From the NCBI GenBank assembly GCA_963712435.1, contig CAVQIB010000022.1, forward strand, positions 147,162 through 211,161: a DNA stretch of 64,000 bases, in the 5' to 3' direction. Position numbers and translations under genes: made by a program. Below the pieces are notes generated by a model, which did no database searches, was not told the DNA's origin, and worked only from the letters and a program-made list of their open reading frames with translations. The stretch comes from Rhodoplanes sp963712435 (GTDB lineage Bacteria; Pseudomonadota; Alphaproteobacteria; Rhizobiales; Xanthobacteraceae). Each line of letters begins with the position of its first letter. The stretch's first letter is position 1. Shown here piece by piece: positions 10,092-18,813 of this stretch.

Positions 10092-10580
10092 ATGTCGGCG
10101 GAACGCATCATCACGTTGAAGGTCAATGGCCGGTCGGTGGAGACCGCCGCGCCGGCGCATCGCACTTTGCTGGAGGCGCTGCGGGACGCTGGATTCGTCG
10201 ACGTCAAGCGCGGCTGCGAGAAAGGCGACTGCGGCGCATGCGCGGTTTTGCTCGATGGCGTCGCGGTCGATGCCTGTCTAACCTTGGCCTGGACCGCCGA
10301 GGGCCGCGAGATCGTCACCGCCGCGGGGCTTTCCCGCGACGGGCTGCATCCGCTGCAGGAGAGCTTCATCGAGAAGGGTGCGATCCAGTGCGGCTACTGC
10401 ACGCCCGGCCTGCTGATAGCGGCACATTCCTTGCTCTCCGTGAATCCGGATCCGAGCGAGGACGAGATCAGGCGCGAACTCGGCGGAAATCTATGCCGCT
10501 GCACGGGATACGCGAAAGTGTTCGAGGCGGTTCAGGACGCGGCGGCGACGATGCGGGCACAAGAGGCGCGCCATGACTGA
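10092..10580 (+). CDS. Molybdenum hydroxylase 2Fe-2S subunit (CoxS-like)
   Basis: 162 residues, the usual size. The plant-type 2Fe-2S cluster ligands are in RGCEKGDCGACAVLLDG and the following cysteine in DACLTLAW. The second cluster ligands are in CGYCTPGLL and LCRCTGY. It carries electrons from the Mo centre to FAD. Its stop overlaps the large-subunit start by 8 bases, so translation is probably coupled. Confidence 0.95.
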   Translation: MSAERIITLKVNGRSVETAAPAHRTLLEALRDAGFVDVKRGCEKGDCGACAVLLDGVAVDACLTLAWTAEGREIVTAAGLSRDGLHPLQESFIEKGAIQCGYCTPGLLIAAHSLLSVNPDPSEDEIRRELGGNLCRCTGYAKVFEAVQDAAATMRAQEARHD

Positions 10581-12919
10581 CGTGGCGGACCGGACCGCAG
10601 CCTTACCGAACGTTGTCTTCCACCAGGTCGGAAAACCGCTGGTGCGCACCGACGCGCCCGGCAAGGCGACCGGCAAGACGCCCTATGCCGGCGACTACGT
10701 TCTGCCCGGGATGCTGCATGCGAAAGCGCTGCGCAGTCCGCAGGCGAGCGCGCGGCTCGTGCGGCTCGATGTCGAAAAAGCGCGCGCGCTCAACGGCGTC
10801 GTGTGCGTGCTCACCGCGAACGAACTGCCGGATCGGCTCGCGCCGACCGACATTCCCGGCCAGACCGGCCAGGCGCGGCTGAAGACCGACCAGCAGATTC
10901 TCGTGCGCGAGCGCGTGCGTTACCAGGGCGAGCCGCTCGCCCTGGTCGCCGCGGAAACCGCCGACATCGCCGAGCGCGCGCTCGCGCTCATCGAATACGA
11001 GCTTGCGCCGCTGCCCGGCGTGTTCGACCCGATCGAGGCGATGCGGCCGGGCGCCCCGCTCGTGCAGGGCGAGGACAATATCGTCGCCCGTCACGTGATC
11101 AGGAAGGGCGATGCGGCGAGCGGCTTTGCCGCGGCCGATCGCGTGGTGGAACGCACCTATCGGACGCAGTTCATCGAGCACGCCTTCCTCGAACCCGAGG
11201 TGGGCCTCGCCTGGATCGACGAGAACGACGTGGTGAACATCCGCGTCTCCACCCAGGTGATCGAGCATTTCCGCTTCATCGCCGACGCGATCGGCGTGCC
11301 GCACAACAAAGTGCGCATTCATGGGCGCGATGGTCGGCGGCGGCTTCGGCGGCAAGGAGGACATCACCGTCGAGGTCTATCTCGCGCTGCTCGCCAAGCA
11401 GACGCGCCGGCCGGTGCGGCTGGAGTTTTCCCGCGAGGATTCGTTCGTCGGCCACGGCAAGCGGCATCCCTTCACCATGACCTACAAGACCGGGATCAAG
11501 CGGGACGGGACGATCACGGCGCTCGATGTCCGCATGGTCTCCGACGCCGGCGCTTATGTCTATCTCAGTCCCTATGTCCTGCTGTATGCCGCGGTGGCGG
11601 CGCCCGGCCCGTATCGGATCGACAATCTGAGCGTCGAGGCGGTGTCGGTTGCGACCAACAACATGTATACGAGCGCGTTCCGCGGCTTCGGCGCGGCGCA
11701 GGCCTGCATTGCCTACGAGCAGCAGATGGACGAGATCGCGAGCGCGCTCGCGCTCGACCGCCTGGAGCTGCGCCGGCGCAACTATCTCAAGACGGGCGAT
11801 CCGATCGCGACCGGCGTAACGCTGCCGAGCGCAATCTGGACGGAGCGCTGCGCGGCGCTCGCGTGGAAGGCGCTCGGCGAGACGAAGAGCCCGGACGGGC
11901 CGATCCGCTACGGGCGCGGGCTCGCGGCCTATCAGCAGAGCTATGGCCGGCTGACCTTCCTGCATGATACGTCGGAGGCGTGGGTCGGCGTCGAGGTCGA
12001 CGGCACCGTGGTCGTGCGTTCGGGCGTGACCGATATCGGCGCCGGCCAGGCGTCGGCGCTGGCGCAGATCGCCATCGAGATTCTCGGCGTCACCATGGAT
12101 CACGTCGTCGTCTACAACAGCGACTCGGCGGTCACCCCGCTCGCCGGCACGACGACGGCGACGCGCGCGCTTTACATGACCGGCAACGCGGTGCGCGTCG
12201 CGGCCGAGGCCGTGCGCAACCGCCTGGTCGCCCGGGCGGCGCAGGCGTTCAACACGTCGCCCGATCACATCGAGCTTGCGAGCGACCGCGTCTCGGTGCT
12301 CGACAATTCCGGACGATCGATGCCGCTCGCCGAACTCGCGCGAATCTGCGCGGCGGACGGGATCCAGCGCCAGGAACTCGCGATCTTCCGGGCGCCGTTC
12401 ACCGACAAGCTCGATCCGGAGACCGGGCAGGGCCAGGCGCATCCTGATTACACATTCGGCGCGCATGCGGTCGAGGTCGCCGTCGATATCGAGACCGGCG
12501 AGGTGACGGTCGTGCAAAGCGTCGCCTGTCACGATGTCGGCCAGTGCATCAATCCGGCGGCGGTCGAAGGCCAGATCGAAGGCGGGGCGGCGCAGGGCCA
12601 GGGCTATGCGCTCACCGAAGAAATGATCTACCGCGACGGCAAGCTGATGACGCCGTCCTTCAGCGAGTATCTCATTCCGACGGCGCTCGACGTGCCCAAG
12701 GTCAAATCGATCATTCTGGAATCGCGCAGCGGCCTCGGACCGTTCGGCGCGAAAGGGATCGGCGAGCCGGCGCTGACCCCGGTCGCGCCCGCCATCGCCA
12801 ACGCCGTCGCCGATGCGATCGGCGTGCGCATCTACGATCTGCCGATCACGCCGGAAAAAATCGTGCGTGCGCTGACTGCGCGCGAGACGGGTGGGACAGC
12901 GCCGATCGCGGCGGAATAG
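10573..12919 (+). CDS. Molybdenum hydroxylase large (molybdopterin-binding) subunit (one frameshift)
   Basis: About 781 residues after repair. The N-terminal aldehyde oxidase/xanthine dehydrogenase a/b hammerhead domain begins with TGKTPYAGDYVLPGMLHA. The frame breaks near 11318: removing one C restores VRI-MGAMVGGGFGGKED, the Mo-pterin binding loop. The motif SAFRGFGAAQ is the hydroxylase type, not the AYxCSFR loop of form I CO dehydrogenase. The catalytic Glu is in FGAKGIGEPAL near the C-terminus. The family hydroxylates N-heteroaromatics, purines or aldehydes with water as oxygen source. The substrate is unknown. An accessory chaperone gene for cofactor insertion was not seen nearby. Confidence 0.9.
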
Positions 12920-13071
12920 ACGCATGTGCCGCACCGAGCCGATATCGACAGTGCTGAATCATCGCCTATCGCTGCAAAGGGCAGGGTGAAGAGTTGCGGA
13001 ACGTTCGATCAGGGTTGCGCGGGGCCGGGCTCGCCCGGTCGGTGCGCTCGTTCACAAGGGAGCAGGCTTCC

Positions 13072-14190
13072 ATGGTTATCAATCGCAGGCTTCTGGTTGC
13101 TTCGGCCGTCGCGTTGGCCGCGCTGTTCGCCGGTCCGGACACGTCGATCGCGCAGGAGAAGACGGTCAAGATCGGTTTCATCGGCCCGCTCAGCGGCGGC
13201 AATGCGCATCACGGCCTCGCCGCGCGCAACGGCTTCCTGCTCGCCGTCGAGCATGCCAATGCCGCCGGCCTGCCGTTCAAGATCGAACCGGTCATTCTCG
13301 ACGACGCGTCCGACCCGCCGACCGGCGTCAACGCCGCGCTCAAGCTCGTCAACGACCCGGACGTGGTCGGCGCGATCGGCCATTGGAACAGCCCGGTCGC
13401 GCTCGCGACCACGCCGGTGTTCGACCGGTCCGGCGTGCCGTTCATCATCTGGGGCGCGATCAGCCCGCGCGTCACCGAGCAGAACCTGCCCTTCGTCACC
13501 CGCGTGACGCCGACGCTCGTCGCGGAGAACGCGCCGCTTGCGGAATCGATCGCCAAGCAGGGGGTGAAGAGCCTCGTCATCCTCTCCGACACCAGCGACT
13601 ACGGCAAGCAGAACACGCAGTCGTTCACGCAGCTGTTCGAGAAGGCGGGCGGCAAGATCATTGCGGCCGACGCCGCGCCGGTCGGCACCACGGATTTCCG
13701 CGCGATCCTCACCAAGCTGAAGGCGGCGAACGCACAGGGCCTTTATTTCGGCGGCGTCATCACCGAGGCGGGCATCGTCCGCAAGCAGATGAAGGAACTC
13801 GGGATGAACATCCCGATGTACGGCATATCCGGCATCTATGATCCGAAATTCGTCGAGATCGCCGGCGATTCCGCCGAAGGCACGATCGCGGGCGTGCGCG
13901 AGGCGCAGCAGAATCCGAAAGCCGAGGCGATGGTGAAGGCCTATCAGGAACACAAATTCGCCGAGCCCTCCAGCCATTACACGATGTTCGCCTATGACGC
14001 GGTCGGCGTTCTCGTCGACGCGATGAAGCGGCTCGGCGCAACCGACAAGACGGCGCTCGCCAAGGCGATCCGCGACATCAAGTATGACGGCGTGCTCGGC
14101 CAGACGACGTTCGACGCCAACGGGCAGACGCAGGTCCCGATTGCGATCTCGCTCTATGTCGTCAAGGACGGCAAGTGGGTGAAGATGTGA
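13072..14190 (+). CDS. Branched-chain amino acid/amide-type ABC transporter substrate-binding protein
   Basis: 372 residues. The first 28 form a signal peptide (MVINRRLLVASAVALAALFA...SIAQ). The mature part is a periplasmic binding protein of the LivJ family, with VKIGFIGPLSGGNAHHG at its start. The ATG at 13072 has GGGAGCAG upstream; in-frame ATGs further upstream precede a region with no signal-peptide character. It captures the imported substrate in the periplasm for the LivHMGF-like proteins encoded next. A palindrome separates it from them. Confidence 0.93.
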   Translation: MVINRRLLVASAVALAALFAGPDTSIAQEKTVKIGFIGPLSGGNAHHGLAARNGFLLAVEHANAAGLPFKIEPVILDDASDPPTGVNAALKLVNDPDVVGAIGHWNSPVALATTPVFDRSGVPFIIWGAISPRVTEQNLPFVTRVTPTLVAENAPLAESIAKQGVKSLVILSDTSDYGKQNTQSFTQLFEKAGGKIIAADAAPVGTTDFRAILTKLKAANAQGLYFGGVITEAGIVRKQMKELGMNIPMYGISGIYDPKFVEIAGDSAEGTIAGVREAQQNPKAEAMVKAYQEHKFAEPSSHYTMFAYDAVGVLVDAMKRLGATDKTALAKAIRDIKYDGVLGQTTFDANGQTQVPIAISLYVVKDGKWVKM

Positions 14191-14210
14191 ACGCCAAGTC
14201 TCCTCCTTTT

Positions 14211-14233
14211 CCTCCCCCGCGATGCGGGGGAGG
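14211..14233 (+). terminator. Hairpin between binding-protein and permease genes
   Basis: A perfect 10-bp stem (CCTCCCCCGC / GCGGGGGAGG) with a GAT loop lies 20 bases after the binding-protein stop. No T-run follows, so it may be a partial terminator or an mRNA-stabilising hairpin. Either would keep the binding protein more abundant than the permeases. Confidence 0.5.
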
Positions 14234-14273
14234 ATGAAGTTCAATTTCGCAGCGAGAAAGTTGACGAGCGCGG

Positions 14274-15179
14274 ATGGAGCAGATCGTACAGCAGATCATC
14301 AATTGGCTGGCGCTGAGTTCGATCTATGCGCTGCTCGCCATCGGCTTCAGTCTGTTGTTCGGCGTCATCAATGTGATTCAGTTCTCGCATGGCGACGTCG
14401 CCCTGACGGCGCCGTTCATCGCCATGGCGGTGTTCGCGAGCCTGGGCGCGCTCGCGCCGGGCGCCGGCCTGTTCCTCGCCATCGTCGTGGCGATCTTCGC
14501 CGTCGGCATGCTCGGGATTCTGCTTGACCGTTTGCTGATCCGCCGCTTCCGCACCGCGCCGCCGATGATGGCCCTCGTCGCGACGGTCGCGCTCGGAATC
14601 GTGCTGCGCGAACTCATCCGCATCCTGTATCCCGACGGCTCGAACCCGCACCCGTTTCCCTTGCTCATCGAGGGCAACGCGCTCACCTTCGGCGAAGCCG
14701 CGCTGTCCTGGCTCGTGGTCGCGATGATGGGCGTGACGGTGCTGCTCGTCGCCGCGCTGACCCTGCTGCTCTACCGCACCCGGCTCGGGGTGCGCATCCG
14801 CGCCGTGTCGCAGGACATCGAAATGGCGCGCATGCTCGCCATCAATCCGAACCGGGTTTTCCAGGTGACGTTTTTCATCGCTTCGGTGACCGGAGCGGTC
14901 GCCGGCGTTTTCTATGCGAGCTATGTCGGGCTGATGCGCTTCGATCTCGGCATCATCGCCGGGCTGCTCGGTTTTTCGGCCGCGGTGATCGGCGGGCTCG
15001 GCAACATGACCGGCGCGATCATCGGCAGCCTGGTGCTCGCCGGTCTGGACACGATGGTGCAAGCCGCGGTGCCCGACGGCGCCGCCTATCGGCTGGTGGT
15101 CGCTTTTTTGCTCGTCGTGCTCGTGCTCGTGTTTCGTCCGGCGGGCCTGCTCGGCCAGTCCGTCCCCGAGAAGGTGTGA
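14274..15179 (+). CDS. LivH-like ABC transporter permease
   Basis: 301 residues with about eight hydrophobic membrane spans. It begins with the typical WLALSSIYALLAIGFSLLFG and NVIQFSHGD segments of LivH-type permeases. It forms the inner-membrane channel with the LivM-like protein at 15208. The EAA-like loop region is around VRIRAVSQDIEMARMLAIN, where it contacts the ATPases. Confidence 0.92.
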   Translation: MEQIVQQIINWLALSSIYALLAIGFSLLFGVINVIQFSHGDVALTAPFIAMAVFASLGALAPGAGLFLAIVVAIFAVGMLGILLDRLLIRRFRTAPPMMALVATVALGIVLRELIRILYPDGSNPHPFPLLIEGNALTFGEAALSWLVVAMMGVTVLLVAALTLLLYRTRLGVRIRAVSQDIEMARMLAINPNRVFQVTFFIASVTGAVAGVFYASYVGLMRFDLGIIAGLLGFSAAVIGGLGNMTGAIIGSLVLAGLDTMVQAAVPDGAAYRLVVAFLLVVLVLVFRPAGLLGQSVPEKV

Positions 15180-15207
15180 GGACGCAGGGTTTGGGGCGCA
15201 GCGCATC

Positions 15208-16395
15208 ATGAAAGCCGACATCGCCCCAGCCGAAGCGGGGCCGACAAGGACGCTGTCGGCCGTCCAGGCGCACGGCGTCGTGCTCGGCGTCAGCATCGGG
15301 ATCGCCGCCTTCTTGTGGGCCTTCATGGTGGCGAACGGCACGATCGCGGTGATCGCGCTGCTCGCGCTGCTCGCCGGAGTGTTCTTCGCGCTCGAACGCT
15401 ACCCGCAGGCGGAAGGCGTGGTGGTCCGTTCCTTCCGCACGGCGCGCGTGACCGCGGCGGTCGTCTGGCTCGTCATCGTTCTCGGCTTTCCCTTGCTGTT
15501 CGGCCAGAACACCTATTTCATCCATCTGCTCGTGATGTGCCTGATCTATTCGGTGCTCGCGATCGCGCTGAACTTCCAGCTCGGATCGGCCAACATCCCC
15601 AATTTCGCGACGGGGGCCACCTACGGAATCGGCGCCTATTGCTCGGCGCTGCTCGCGCTCAATTTCGGCTGGAGTTTTTGGGCGACGCTGCCCTTCGCGG
15701 CGCTCGCGGCGACTTTGTTCGGCTTCATCATCGGCCTGCCGTCGATGCGCACGCGCGACAGCTATCTCGCGCTCGTCACCATCGCCTGCGGCGTGATCAT
15801 CCACCAGCTTCTCAACAATTTCGAATGGACCGGCGGCCCCCAGGGCCTGATCGGAATTCCGGCGCCGACGCTGTTCGGATACAGCTTCGCGCGGCCGCTC
15901 GAGCTGTTCGGCCATCGGCTGCCGTTCCAGGTCAATTTCTATTATCTGTCGCTTGCGCTGCTCGCGCTTGCCGTCGTCGTCGCCAAGCGGCTGCACAATT
16001 CCCGCATCGGGCTCGCCTGGAATGCGCTGCGCGCGGACGAGGTGGCGGCGCGCGCGGTCGGGATCAACGTCGTCTGGTTCAAGGTGCTGGCGTTTGCGGT
16101 CGATGCGTTTCTCGCAGCCTTCGCCGGCGTCCTCTACGCGTTCTATATCAGCTACATCGCGCCGGACAATTTCACCTTTCTGGTCTCGGTGACGCTGATG
16201 ACGATGGTGATCGTCGGCGGGATGGACAATGTCGCAGGCGTGATTGTCGGCGCGTTTCTATTGACGCTGCTGCCGGAGAAGCTGCGCGCATTTTCCGACT
16301 ATCGCCTCTTGTTCTACGGGCTTGTCGTGATCGCCTTCCTGATGATCCGTCCGCAGGGCCTGCTGCCGCAGCGGCTGCGCAATTACGGGCCGTAG
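15208..16395 (+). CDS. LivM-like ABC transporter permease
   Basis: 395 residues, slightly longer than usual because of an extra N-terminal part with two or three hydrophobic spans before the conserved LivM core. The core starts around LLVMCLIYSVLAIALNFQLG and includes ATYGIGAYCSALL. It is the second channel subunit. The stop is 2 bases before the ATPase gene. Confidence 0.92.
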   Translation: MKADIAPAEAGPTRTLSAVQAHGVVLGVSIGIAAFLWAFMVANGTIAVIALLALLAGVFFALERYPQAEGVVVRSFRTARVTAAVVWLVIVLGFPLLFGQNTYFIHLLVMCLIYSVLAIALNFQLGSANIPNFATGATYGIGAYCSALLALNFGWSFWATLPFAALAATLFGFIIGLPSMRTRDSYLALVTIACGVIIHQLLNNFEWTGGPQGLIGIPAPTLFGYSFARPLELFGHRLPFQVNFYYLSLALLALAVVVAKRLHNSRIGLAWNALRADEVAARAVGINVVWFKVLAFAVDAFLAAFAGVLYAFYISYIAPDNFTFLVSVTLMTMVIVGGMDNVAGVIVGAFLLTLLPEKLRAFSDYRLLFYGLVVIAFLMIRPQGLLPQRLRNYGP

Positions 16396-16397
16396 CG

Positions 16398-17180
16398 ATG
16401 GACGAACCCGTCTTGCGCGGCCGCGGACTGACCATTCGATTCGGCGGGCTGGTTGCGCTCGACCAGGTCGATATCGACGTGAGGAAGGGCGAGATCGTCG
16501 CCGTCATCGGGCCGAACGGCGCAGGGAAATCAACGCTGTTCAACCTTGTCACCGGCGTCTATGCCCCGACCGACGGAAGCGTCTGGTTCAACGGCGCGGA
16601 CATCACGGGACGGCCGACGCACGAGATCGTCGCGCGCGGCATCGCGCGGACTTTCCAGGCGAGCCGGCTGTTCGGCGATCTCTCGGTGCTCGACAATGTC
16701 GTGCTCGGCCTGCACACGCGCACGCGCACCAATGTGCTGGAGGCGCTGCTCCTCCCGTCGAAGTCGCGTCGCGAACTCGCGCAGGCGGCGGCGATTGCGG
16801 AAGACATTCTCGGGCGGGTCGGCGGCAATCTGTTCGACCAGCGCAAGCGGCCGGCAAGCGAATTGGCGCAGGCGGACCGCCGCCGCCTTGAAATCGCCCG
16901 CGCATTGGCGAGCGCGCCGAAGCTGCTGCTGCTCGACGAGCCGACCGCGGGCATGGACGACCGCGACACCGACGCGTTGATCGAGGATGTCCGCAAGGTC
17001 AAGGCGGACCGCTCCGACCTGTCGATCATCGTCGTCGAACACGACATGCGGCTGGTGGCGGCGCTGCCCGAACGCGTGATCGTGCTCGACTACGGGCGCA
17101 AGATCGCCGACGCGACCTTCGAGGAGGTGCGGCGCAATCCGCGCGTCCAGGAAGCCTATCTCGGGAGCGCGGCGTCGTGA
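16398..17180 (+). CDS. LivG-like ABC transporter ATPase
   Basis: 260 residues. Walker A is GPNGAGKST (about residues 36-44), Walker B is LLLLDEPTAGMD, and the switch His is in VVEHDM. The signature loop reads SELAQADRRRLEIARAL instead of the usual LSGGQ or LSYGQ, so Ser is kept but the Gly-Gly pair is lost. Other LivG-type ATPases also vary here, so activity is still expected. It powers import with the LivF-like ATPase, whose GTG start overlaps the stop. Confidence 0.92.
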   Translation: MDEPVLRGRGLTIRFGGLVALDQVDIDVRKGEIVAVIGPNGAGKSTLFNLVTGVYAPTDGSVWFNGADITGRPTHEIVARGIARTFQASRLFGDLSVLDNVVLGLHTRTRTNVLEALLLPSKSRRELAQAAAIAEDILGRVGGNLFDQRKRPASELAQADRRRLEIARALASAPKLLLLDEPTAGMDDRDTDALIEDVRKVKADRSDLSIIVVEHDMRLVAALPERVIVLDYGRKIADATFEEVRRNPRVQEAYLGSAAS

Positions 17181-17885
17181 GCGTCACCTTGCGCGGCGTG
17201 TCGACGGTTTATGGCGGCGTCCCCATGCTGCGCGACGATCGACCTCGATGTCGGCGCGGGCGAGATCGTCTGCGTGCTCGGACCCAACGGGGCCGGCAAG
17301 AGCACGCTGTTCAAGACCGTCGCCGGGCTGATCGCGCCGGTCGCGGGTACGGTGCGGATCATGAACGCGGACGTGGCCGCGACCGGCACGGAGCGGATCG
17401 CGCGGCTCGGCGTCGGTTTCGTTCCGGAGGGACGCCGGCTGTTCCCCGGACTGACGGTCGCGGACAATATCCGGCTCGGTCACGAGGCGGTCCGGCCGAA
17501 CGGATCGGACCTGAGCGGGCGGCTCGCGGCGATCGGCCGGTTGTTCCCGCGCGTCGCGGAGCGCCTCGGCCAGGTGGCGGGCACGCTCTCGGGCGGCGAG
17601 CAGGCGATGGTCGCGCTCGCGCGCGCGCTGGTCGGCGAGCCGAAACTCGTGATCATGGACGAGCCGTCGCTCGGCCTGTCGCCGAAGCTGATCCGGGAAT
17701 ATTTCGACATCCTGCAGGCGATCCACGCGGAGGGACGGACGATCCTTTTGATCGAGCAGAACGCCGAGATGGCGCTGCGCGTCGCCTCGCGCGGCTATGT
17801 GCTCGCGCGCGGGCGGATCGTCGCCGCCGATCAGGCCGAGGCGCTGCGCTCCTCCAGCGTCGTCCGCAGCCTCTACTTCAGCTGA
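17177..17885 (+). CDS. LivF-like ABC transporter ATPase (one frameshift)
   Basis: About 235 residues after repair, the normal LivF length. It starts with GTG at 17177, overlapping the LivG-like stop. The frame breaks near 17238: removing one G turns the junction into VPMLRD-IDLDVGAGEIVCVLG. Walker A (GPNGAGKST), the signature TLSGGEQAMVALARAL, Walker B (KLVIMDEPSLGLSP) and LIEQNAEMAL follow in the second frame. It is the last gene of the first Liv-type importer and faces the second importer tail-to-tail. Confidence 0.88.
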
Positions 17886-17906
17886 TTATGAGTTCAATCC
17901 CGTGAT

Positions 17907-18008
17907 TGTCATCATCCGCGCAAGCGGATGATCCAGTAACCCCCGGGCTCGGAAATTCGATGCAAGGTCCAGTCGAATACTGGATGCTCCGCTTTCGCGG
18001 AGCATGAC
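17907..18008. repeat. Paired-hairpin intergenic repeat, copy 1
   Basis: Two 9-bp hairpins are arranged head to head. The first is ATCATCCGC-GCAA-GCGGATGAT (17911-17932), followed by CCAGTAA. The second is ATGCTCCGC-TTTC-GCGGAGCAT (17984-18005), preceded by TACTGG. GTCAT/ATGAC bases close both ends. The same layout recurs at 56053-56136. It resembles mobile palindromic elements of Hyphomicrobiales and sits between two convergent operons, where it may help to end transcription. Nothing else was recognised in 17886-18105. Confidence 0.7.
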
Positions 18009-18105
18009 GGCAGTGAAGTCAAACGACCGCGCCGCTTGCGCTGCATGACGATAGGGGGGCACGGCGCCGCGGCCACGGCTCTCCGCTGTGAGCGGCGAAC
18101 TCTGA

Positions 18106-18813
18106 TCAGCCTTCGCCGAGATAGGCGCGGCGGATATGGGGCTGCTGCGCCAGGTCCTTGGGCGGTCCTTCCGCAACGATGCGTCCCTCCTCCAGCACAT
18201 AGGCGCGCGCGGCGATCTCCAGCGCCACCGCGACGTTCTGCTCGACGAGCAGCACCGCCACGCCCATGCGATTGATCTCGCGGACCACGTCGAACATGTC
18301 GAGCACGACGGTGGGGGCGAGGCCGAGCGAGGGCTCGTCCAGCAGCAGCAGGCGCGGCTCGGCCATCAGCGCGCGCGCAATCGCCACCATCTGCTGCTGG
18401 CCGCCGGACAGAACGCCGGCCGGCGCGTCGAGCCGCTCCTTGAGAACGGGAAAAATCGACAGCACCCGGTCGAGCGACGCCCGCCGGTTTGCGCGCGCGC
18501 TCGAGCGGTAGCTGCCGAGCTCGAGATTTTCGCGCACGCTCATGCCGACGAACAGGCGGCGGCCTTCGGGAACGAGGGCGATGCCGTGATTGCAGAAGGC
18601 GTTGGCTGCGAGCGCGGTCAGGCTGTGTCCGTTCATGCGGAGCGCACCGGCATCGATGCGGTTGATTCCGGCGATGGCGTTGATGAGCGTCGTCTTGCCC
18701 GCGCCGTTCGGCCCGACCACGCAGACGAGTTCGCCGTCGGCGATGGCGAGCGAGACGTCCCACAGCGCGACGGCGGCGGCGTAAGACACCCGGATGTGCT
18801 CGACCTCAAGCAT
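18106..18813 (-). CDS. LivF-like ABC transporter ATPase (second importer)
   Basis: 235 residues. Walker A is GPNGAGKTT (about residues 35-43), the signature is VLSGGQQQMVAIARAL, Walker B is LLLLDEPSLGLAP and LLVEQNVAVALEIA follows. All ATPase motifs are intact. Its start overlaps the end of the fused permease-ATPase gene by 8 bases. It is the last gene of a minus-strand importer operon that runs from 24453 down to here. Confidence 0.93.
   Translation of the reverse strand: MLEVEHIRVSYAAAVALWDVSLAIADGELVCVVGPNGAGKTTLINAIAGINRIDAGALRMNGHSLTALAANAFCNHGIALVPEGRRLFVGMSVRENLELGSYRSSARANRRASLDRVLSIFPVLKERLDAPAGVLSGGQQQMVAIARALMAEPRLLLLDEPSLGLAPTVVLDMFDVVREINRMGVAVLLVEQNVAVALEIAARAYVLEEGRIVAEGPPKDLAQQPHIRRAYLGEG

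Noticed and set aside
9222..12919. A CO dehydrogenase (coxMSL)
   Set aside because: The large subunit has SAFRGFGAAQ and not the form I AYxCSFR loop; a xanthine dehydrogenase-type hydroxylase fits better.
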